From Ursus arctos (taxonomy: Eukaryota; Chordata; Mammalia; Carnivora; Ursidae), in NCBI RefSeq assembly GCF_023065955.2, contig NW_026622808.1, forward strand, positions 45,830,475-45,894,474: a DNA stretch of 64,000 bases, given 5' to 3'. A model generated the notes under the pieces. That model ran no database searches. It saw only the letters and a program-made list of their open reading frames with translations, and was not told the origin of the DNA. The translations under genes were made by a program, and so were the position numbers. Positions 57,501-64,000 of this stretch are shown one piece after another (position 1 is the first letter of the stretch; the number at the start of each line of letters is the position of its first letter).

Positions 57501-57829
57501 AGAACGTACTGTGTGATTTTTTTTTCAAGTCCTAGAATAGGCGATAGATTTCAGATTTGCACTGGTATGGTCCTAAGCATTAATACTTTCTTGAATACCT
57601 TGCCCTTGGCACCTCAGTCACCTGACCCTAGTACTGGCTCTGATAATCATTTACACTTGTCCTATGAAATAAGTCCATTGAGAAGTGATGTGGTTTGAAG
57701 ACTTCCTACTCTCCCCATCTAGTTCATTATTCATAATCATTAGTCACCAAAGTTTTATAATAAATAATAATGAAAAAGTTTTGATTGGGATTTTTATCTT
57801 GAAAAATATAACTCAATGATGGAAAGTAC
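57501..57829. other. Unrecognised sequence between L1 pieces
   Basis: Nothing recognised. A 61-codon plus frame (57513-57698) has no domain. Confidence 0.35.
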
Positions 57830-57962
57830 CTCATAGGGAATCTAGTCAATAATACTGAAATAAGGTGACAGATGGTAACTACACTTATTATGGCGAGCAT
57901 AGTGTAGTGCATAGAATTATCAAATTACTATGTCATACACCTGAAACTAATCTAATGTTTGC
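57830..57962 (+). mobile_element. L1 3' end fragment
   Basis: 'gacagatggtaactacactt', 'attatggcgagcatagtgta' and 'cacctgaaactaatctaatg' align with the end of the L1 at 58160 (59463-59560), showing a second copy of the same 3' UTR type. Confidence 0.75.
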
Positions 57963-58176
57963 CCAAAACACAGATAAGGTATATTTCTTGTAAACAAAAC
58001 TACAATGTAACTTATGAAACAGTCTTACTTTATGTTTAAGATAATTTAGTTTATAATTTCAACTATGATATAGTCTCAGAACAATCAAAGCAAGAATTAA
58101 GTGCTGTTACTTGCGTGTGCATTTGTGTATGTGTGTGATTCTTTAAAAATTGAGCTATATTGGACAGCTATGTACA

Positions 58177-58905
58177 AAAGAATAAAACTGCACCACTTTC
58201 TTACACCATACACAAAAATAAACTCAAAGTGGATCAAAGACCTAAATGTAAGACCTGAAACCATAAAAATCATAAAAGAGAACATAGGCAGTAAACTCTT
58301 GGACACCAGCCTTAGCAATATTTTTCTGGACTCCTCAGGCAAGGGAAATAATAGCAAAAACAAGCAGTTGGAACTATATCACATTAAAAAGCTTTTGCAG
58401 AGCAAAGGAAATCATCACCAAAACAAAAAGGCAAGTTACTGAGAAGATATTTGTAAATGATATATTTGATAAGAGGTTAATATCCAAGATAAAGGATTCA
58501 TATAATTCAACATCAAAAATAATAATAATCCAACTTAAAAAGGGACAGATCTGAAGAGACATTTTTCCAAAGAAGACATGCAGATGGCAAACAGACACAT
58601 GAAAAGATGTTCAACCTCATTGAGCATCAGGGCAATGCAAATCAAAACCACAATGAGATATCACCTCACAGCAGTCAGAATGGCTAGTATCAAAAAGACA
58701 AGAAATAAGAAGTGTTGGTGAGGATGTGGAGAAAAGGGAGCCCTTGTGCACTGTTGCTTACAAGATAAATTGGTGTAGCTGCTATGGAACAGTATGGAGG
58801 TTCCTCAGAAAGTTAAAAATAGAACTACCATATGATCCAGTAATTCGATTTCTGAGTATTGACACACACACAAAAAAAAAAGAGAGAGAGAGAGAGAGAA
58901 AGAAA
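58177..58905 (+). pseudogene. L1 ORF2 C-terminal remnant
   Basis: One open piece (58101-58442) reads WIKDLNVRPETIK, ENIGSKLLDTSLSNIFLDSS and LLQSKGNHHQN, the post-RT segment of ORF2. A later piece (58726-58905) reads [33 protein letters not shown], the cysteine-rich tail. Between them the frame is lost near 58440-58725, although text such as 'caaatcaaaaccacaatgag' is clear. There is no endonuclease or reverse transcriptase domain; 5' truncation at insertion explains this. Not functional. Confidence 0.88.
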
Positions 58906-58918
58906 GAAAGAAAGAAAT
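58862..58918 (+). repeat. (CA)n-A10-(AG)n-(AAAG)n compound microsatellite
   Basis: CACACACACA, about ten A, nine AG units and four AAAG/GAAA units in a row, inside the L1 ORF2 remnant. Confidence 0.92.
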
Positions 58919-59032
58919 GAAAACACTAATTCAAAAAGAGATATGCAATCTTATGTTCCTTACAGCATTATTTACAATACCCAAGAAATGGAAGCAATCC
59001 AGTGTCTATCAATAGATAAATGGATAAAAAAG

Positions 59033-59082
59033 ATATATATATACACACACATAACATATATATACCATATATAAATATATAA

Positions 59083-59117
<35 letters not shown>
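59033..59117 (+). repeat. (TA)n/(CA)n microsatellite
   Basis: TATATA and CATATA units followed by about fifteen uninterrupted-to-near CA units. It replaces the usual 'tggtatatatatacaatgg' region of the L1 3' UTR, so it grew from that seed. Confidence 0.9.
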
Positions 59118-59118
<1 letters not shown>

Positions 59119-59594
59119 AAAATGGAATATTACTCAGCCATAAAAAGAATGAAATCTTGCCATTATTACCAACTTGGATGGACCTAGAAGGTATTATGCC
59201 AAGTAAAGTAAGTCAGACAGAGAAAAAAATATACCATATGATTATATTTGTAGTCTAAAAAACAAATGAACAAGCAAAACAGAAACAGACTCATAAATAC
59301 AGAGAACAAACTGGTGATTCCCAGGAGGATAAAGGGGATGAGGGCATAGGCAAAAAAGCTAACAGGGATTAAGAGGTACAAACTTCCAATTATAAAATAA
59401 ATAAGTGTGGGGAATGAAAAATATAGCATCAGAAATATAGTTAATAATATTGTAATCACTTTCTATGCTGATAGATGGCAACTACACTTATTGTGGTGAG
59501 CATTTTATCATGTGCAGAATTGTCCAATCACTATGTTGTACACCTGAAACTAATGGTGTATGTCAACTGTACTTCAAAAAAATTGAGCTATAAA

Positions 59595-60175
59595 AGATAT
59601 TGTTAATTTTACTTTTGCATTGCACTCATAAAGATCAGTTTGCAATGATATACATGGTCTTTACACATTTTCTCAAGGATCACTCCCTAAGTTTTGATGT
59701 TAAAGTCATTTTCTTTCAAAACATCATGGTGTTACCTCACTTGCTTATGTTCTGTTCTTTTGCTGCAAATTCTGCCATATCCCTATCTGTCATTGCCTTT
59801 GGGGATGATTAAAGCAATTACGCTAGATTTATAAGAGCCCACATCTTCTGCAAGATTTGTTATTTTACTTTACCATCTGTTTTCATTGTTTTTTGCACTG
59901 TATTTTGGGGATTTTAAAAGTAGCTAACAACCTATGAGATACTGACTGCAAATACTATTGACACAACAAGAGGAGAGAAGCTAAAATTAAGTCAGAGGGT
60001 TGTTTGAGGGAACACTAGCTTTTAAAGAGATCAGTTCTTTCAGGGATACAGATAATGAATACTAAGATAACAGGGACCTCCCATACTTGTAGCATAGTTC
60101 CCTGAAACAAGTTGTTCTGAAATTAAAGTGCTTTGTCTCAATAAATTATCTTTGGATGAATTCCTACCCATATGA
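59595..60175. other. Unrecognised sequence
   Basis: Nothing recognised. The 70-codon frame at 59600-59812 has no domain. Confidence 0.35.
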
Positions 60176-60179
60176 AAAA

Positions 60180-60680
60180 AGTAAAATTAAATCCCTACTT
60201 CACTCCAAATATTAACATGAATAACAGATTAAAGATAGAAGTTAAAAGAAAAATTTTAATATGATTAGGAAAAAATACAGGAGAATATTTTTATGACATT
60301 CGGATGGGGAAGGATTAAATAAGATAAAAGGCACAAAACAAAAGAGAAAAGATTGATGAATATGTCCACATTAAAAAATATATGAGTTCATCAAAATAAA
60401 TAAAAAGACAAATTGTAATTAGAAATAATTTAAAATACATGTAGAACAAAAATAAAAATCTAGATGACATAAAGAATTTCTTTAGATCATTAAGAAGAAA
60501 TTCATCATTAAATAGAAAAATTTGCATAAGTGAGAACACTAGTAACTCAGCTTCTAAAAATTGTTTAATAACCCATGTGAAACATGGAAAATGCAAATTA
60601 AAATGCAATAAGATATTGCTACTTCTGGCAATAGCATATTAGCTTATTTTAGACAATCTCTCCTCCAATAATAGACAAGC
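60180..60680 (+). mobile_element. Old L1 ORF2 fragment, degraded
   Basis: Ordered but eroded ORF2 text: 'ctacttcactccaaatatta', 'aggaaaaaatacaggagaat', 'acattcggatggggaaggat', 'gaaacatggaaaatgcaaat'. Interrupted at 60682 by a SINE. Confidence 0.65.
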
Positions 60681-60695
60681 TTGAAAAAATTTCTT

Positions 60696-60889
60696 TTTTT
60701 TTTAAAGACTTTATCCATCTATGAGAGAGAGTGAGAACGAGCATGAGCAGAGGGGAGAGACAGAGGCAGAGGGAGAAGCAGGCTCCCCATTGAGCAGGCA
60801 GCCTGACCCGGGGCTCGATCCCAGGGTCCTAGGACCATGACCTGAGCCAAAGGCAGATGCTTAAGCGAATGAGCCATCCAGGCACCCCC
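60696..60889 (-). mobile_element. Can-SINE, older copy
   Basis: Minus-strand SINE: 'taaagactttatccatctat', 'ggagaagcaggctccccatt', 'ggggctcgatcccagggtcc', head 'gagccatccaggcacccc'. Duplications tgaaaaaatttcttt / tgacaaaatttcttt (about 60682-60695 and 60890-60904). Confidence 0.95.
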
Positions 60890-61079
60890 TGACAAAATTT
60901 CTTTAAAAATTTCTTTGAAAAAATTAATAAGACAATAGCAGTACAATAAGAACTTGCAATTCTAGGATTAGAGGAGAGGTAGAATCCCAAAAAGGTGGTC
61001 CTGTAACTTGAACTGTTTGTCTTAAGAAATTTGCTACTATTAAAGGGACAGATGAGAGCCTCAAGGTATTTCCAGTTTT

Positions 61080-61560
61080 CAATATCAATGTTTAGCCCTC
61101 AACCAAAAATAATGAGACACACAAAAAGACAAGAATTGACTAATAACTGATAGAAAATAACAAATAGTAGAAACAGACCCATAAGATATCCAGATATTTT
61201 TCCTATCAGACATGGATATTAAAGTAATCAAGATTAACTGGTTAAAATATTAAATAATGAGGTGGAGAATTTTGGTGGAAAACCTGATATTATTCAAAGG
61301 GATCAAGTGGAAATTGGAGAATTTTAAAATATAATAACTGAATTTAAGAACCCAAATCAATGGGCTTAATAGAAGATTAGATACTGAAGTTTAGAAGAGA
61401 GGATTAGTAAAAGGGCAGATGGGCCAGAATTAAATATCCAGAATGGAGAGGTATCATTTTCCAAAGTATTTTTGAGTCCGGCATTATCTTAATACCAAAA
61501 ACTGACAAGGACATTATAGGAAAGTAAAACTACAAGTCAATCTTTCCCTTGAAAATAGAT
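61080..61560 (+). mobile_element. Old L1/HAL1-like ORF1-to-ORF2 fragments
   Basis: 'agaaacagacccataagata', 'tatcagacatggatattaaa' and 'taagaacccaaatcaatggg' match L1 ORF1-region text. 'ttaataccaaaaactgacaa' and 'aaactacaagtcaatctttc' match an ORF2 RT-region text. The juxtaposition suggests an internal deletion or a HAL1-type element. Confidence 0.55.
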
Positions 61561-61799
61561 TTTTTAAAATAAGATAAATCACCTTTTAAAACCTATAATG
61601 TCAATTTTCAGTGAAATGCTGAATTTTATCTCTGACATTGGGAGTGAAACAATTTTGGCTATTATTTCTGCTTCTATTTAATGATATATCAGTGGCCTCA
61701 TCTTTGGGAGTATTTGCATATATACTTTTTTCTAACCAATGAGAAATAGAGAAAGTAGGCAAAAGTGTTAAACTGCTACTTGATAAAATATATTAAGCA

Positions 61800-62490
61800 A
61801 CTCACAAACTTCTATAAAAGTGCTCATCTTCACTCATCATCAGGTAAATGAAAATTAAAAGTAGAGTGTGATACACAGTCACCAAAATGGTTACTCTCAT
61901 ACACAGCTGTGGGAATGCAAATTGTAGAACAACCTTGGATATAATCATTTGGCGGAATCTACTAAAATTGGGCAGATGCATATCTTAAGATCCAGTAATA
62001 GTCAACACAAATACATGCTTTAAAAAACATGCAAACATGTCATTAAACGAATACTAGAAATAACTTAAATGTTGAAATACAGAATTATAAATAAATTGGG
62101 TGGGTACATACAGTAGAGAACTACACAACAATGAACAGTAATGAATTATTGCTACACACAATGGAAATTAATCTCACAAACATAATATTAAGCAAAAGAA
62201 TCCAGACACAAAAACATGTGTTGTAGGATACCATGTCTAAGTAGCTTTGTTTGCAAAAGCAAAAATCTAAAGACAATCCAAATAGCCACAAACAGGAAAA
62301 TGTGAAGTATAATCACATAATAAAAGTCCACAAATAGTGAAAATGAATGAACTAGCATTTCATACACAAAAATATTAAATGAAAAAAGCAAGGCTTAGAA
62401 GATATTAAACTAACTAATATATCGTTTAGAGATTCACATACATAGAGTAAAACTATGAGGGGGGAAAAGGGAATGATGAATGCAAAATTC
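61800..62490 (+). mobile_element. Old L1 ORF2 end and 3' part
   Basis: 'acacagctgtgggaatgcaa', 'tatcttaagatccagtaata', 'aatctcacaaacataatatt' and 'gaatccagacacaaaaacat' match the end of old L1 ORF2 and following text. The part after 62240 repeats similar text ('gacaatccaaatagccacaa', 'aaaatgaatgaactagcatt'), so it may be two copies or a duplication. Confidence 0.7.
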
Positions 62491-62509
62491 AAAGCAGTAC
62501 TTTTATAAA

Positions 62510-62625
62510 ATGTAAACTCTGCAAGTCAGGGCTTTTTGTTGGTTTTTTTATTTTAATGTTTTTCAGCGACTAGAACAGTGTTTGACACATAATAGCCATG
62601 CAAAAAAATATTTTTCAATAAATAA
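62510..62625 (+). mobile_element. L2 LINE 3' end
   Basis: 'aaactctgcaagtcagggct', 'gcgactagaacagtgtttga' and 'cacataatagccatgc', then 'caataaataaatcaatgagg', form an L2 3' end. Confidence 0.7.
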
Positions 62626-62629
62626 ATCA

Positions 62630-63835
62630 ATGAGGAGAGAGAAGAATGACATGGGAAGTTGCAGTAGGACTGGTGAAGTTCCGTTACGCGGCCTGGATGA
62701 TGGGCACATAGAGGTGTGTGTCATAGTGCTCCCCATCCTACATGTATGTGAATATGTAGTCTTCTGGATTATGAAATACAGTACAAAATACTTTAAAATT
62801 TAAAAATGCACTACTGAATTTTCATATTGAGAACATTACCAAGTAAGGTACAAAACAGACTTTCTTACTGCATCGTGCAGCCCAAATTATTCCTGCTGCT
62901 GCCTTAGCTCTCACGGAAGTGGATATGGGAGTGCTAAGTACAGGGTGGGTGGGAGGCACAGGAAGAGCCTCAGCCAGGCTGGTTGACTCCATATTTTAGG
63001 TAAAAAGCAGATAAAAAATTAACGTTTTACATATGCTTTTATATCGAAGTGGCCATGTTGATGTGTCTTGGTTTGTGCCTGTGTGAGAGCTAAGGAATGA
63101 AAAAGAAAAAGAGATAGGTAGGTCTGTTTGTGGGGGCGGGGAGATTTTTAAGTCATAGAGGGCTTTTTAAGAAGAAGGAGCATTTAATTTTAATTTTTTT
63201 TCCTTTAGCTCCAAAGAGAATTTTTGCAATATATGCAAAACTCTCTTTCTGATGAGTCAGTAAAAATTACCCATACTTAAAATACCAAGGCATCCCCAAA
63301 ATACAGTCTTAGAAAAGGAGGAATTGGCCCATGTGACCACGTGACAGAGCCTGCCAAAAATACCATTTCCCCACAACCATGAGGATCAACTGGAGATCAA
63401 TCCCATTCTTTAATTTCTTCTACTTTTTTTTTTCATCTTTCAAAAACAAGCCATCTGTTTAAACAACTCAGAGAGTAAATGTTCTATTTAATGTGCCTGT
63501 TTCCACAAAGTATTCCAGTTCATTCCAGCAAGTGCTGGCTGAATGCCTAGGCCCTTATGGAAATGTAGATAGTAGTAGGTTCTAGTTCCCAAAGAGCTCA
63601 AATACAGAGAAAACCTCCACCATAACCTATTTTATCAGCTAAGAAACTGGGTAATTTCATATTATCCAGAAGTGTACTTTGGTACTGTTGAATGTCATGT
63701 GTATGGTGTTATCAACCTTTATTCATCAGGATACCTTAAAGATATTGTAAAAATAAGTTACCAACTTCAATAAGATATTCTGCAACAAGCACATGAAATC
63801 TACAAAGAATTGGTATCAAAATATGTTAAATGCCT
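62630..63835. other. Unique sequence
   Basis: About 1.2 kb with no recognised repeat. Nothing coding. Confidence 0.4.
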
Positions 63836-63839
63836 AGAA

Positions 63840-64000
63840 ATCAATACAAATAACACAATCAATCCAACAGAAAAATGGGTAAAAAATAAAAATAAGCATT
63901 TTCAGAGAAAATAACATATGTATAATAGATGCATGAAGCAATGCTCAATATTATTAATAATTAGGGAAATGCAAATCAAGGTTTCCTGAGATAGTATTTT
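63840..64000 (+). mobile_element. L1 ORF2 fragment, runs off the window end
   Basis: 'atccaacagaaaaatgggta', 'gcatgaagcaatgctcaata' and 'agggaaatgcaaatcaaggt' match the L1 ORF2 post-RT region; the element continues beyond the window. Confidence 0.75.

Larger units (their letters stand above)
58160..59577 (+). mobile_element. L1 LINE, 1.4 kb 5'-truncated copy with perfect TSD
   Basis: ORF2 C-terminus followed by a 3' UTR, ending 'tatgtcaactgtacttcaaa'. Perfect 15-bp duplications aaaaattgagctata at 58145-58159 and 59578-59592 define the insertion exactly. Inside lie an (AG)n(AAAG)n patch and a TA/CA-rich patch. The 3' UTR keeps 'ggaatattactcagccataa' and 'tggatggacctagaaggtat'. Confidence 0.96.

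Noticed and set aside
3335..60889. tRNA-like A/B boxes on both strands (possible tRNA genes)
   Set aside because: All lie in Can-SINE copies with target-site duplications and A-rich tails; no cloverleaf with an intact acceptor stem.
1..64000. CRISPR array, phage, operon or other bacterial system
   Set aside because: No regularly spaced direct repeats, no dense gene order and no ribosome-binding sites; the dispersed repeats are all mammalian retroposons or DNA transposon fossils.

Overview
The window is nuclear, non-coding DNA from a carnivoran mammal. The main clue is a set of tRNA-derived Can-SINEs, most with the arctoid 3' body that ends in a CT-rich tract, AAATAAATAAATAAA and AATCTTT. They sit beside carnivore-type L1 3' ends, MIR, L2, MLT1 LTRs and hAT-type DNA transposon fossils. 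The youngest SINE form (copies near 3.3, 17.2, 22.6, 25.0 and 26.6 kb) looks like the form common in bears, seals and relatives. I infer an arctoid carnivore but cannot name the species. I found no credible protein-coding exon, RNA gene, CpG island, CRISPR array or bacterial feature. Open reading frames of 60-167 codons occur on both strands, but none shows a recognisable domain except L1 ORF2 remnants.

Layout. 1-14 kb: mostly old unique sequence with an MLT1 LTR (2.6 kb), a young SINE (3.3 kb), a MER20 fossil (6.5 kb), L2 fragments (6.8, 11.6 and 13.2 kb), a Tigger-like fossil (13.6 kb) and several MIRs. 14-26 kb: recent insertions into older ones. There are L1 3' ends at 14.8, 24.3 and 24.7 kb, SINEs at 17.2, 22.6, 23.7 and 25.0 kb, hAT fossils at 18.3 and 19.7 kb, an MLT1 at 20.4 kb, and an old L1 at 21-22.1 kb split by a 0.5 kb insert. 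A 31-G homopolymer lies at 17.7 kb. A promoter-like pair of CCAAT boxes with a GC box lies at 17.1 kb, and a perfect CTCF consensus at 22.3 kb. 26-46 kb: moderately repetitive, with SINEs (26.6, 30.1, 31.1 kb), L1 3' ends (35.2, 36.7 kb), an MLT1 (36.0 kb) and long repeat-poor stretches (37-38, 43 and 45.4-46.2 kb) that could be conserved non-coding DNA. 46-55 kb: an L1 with ORF2 remnants (46.3-47.6 kb), an antisense L1 (49.4-50.1 kb), a repeat-poor AT-rich block (51.2-53.0 kb) and a SINE (54.7 kb). 55.5-64 kb: an AT-rich island built almost wholly from L1 fragments of several ages, including one 1.4 kb L1 with perfect 15-bp target-site duplications, and one SINE.

There is no gene network to describe. 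The readable history is one of serial retroposition, with at least six host-and-insert nestings that give relative ages. I did not find a new biological system. The most useful leads are the candidate regulatory sites (CTCF consensus, paired CCAAT boxes) and the repeat-poor blocks, all of which need alignment to other mammals to judge. Repeat family names come from recall of consensus sequences, not from a database search, and boundaries without visible target-site duplications are approximate.
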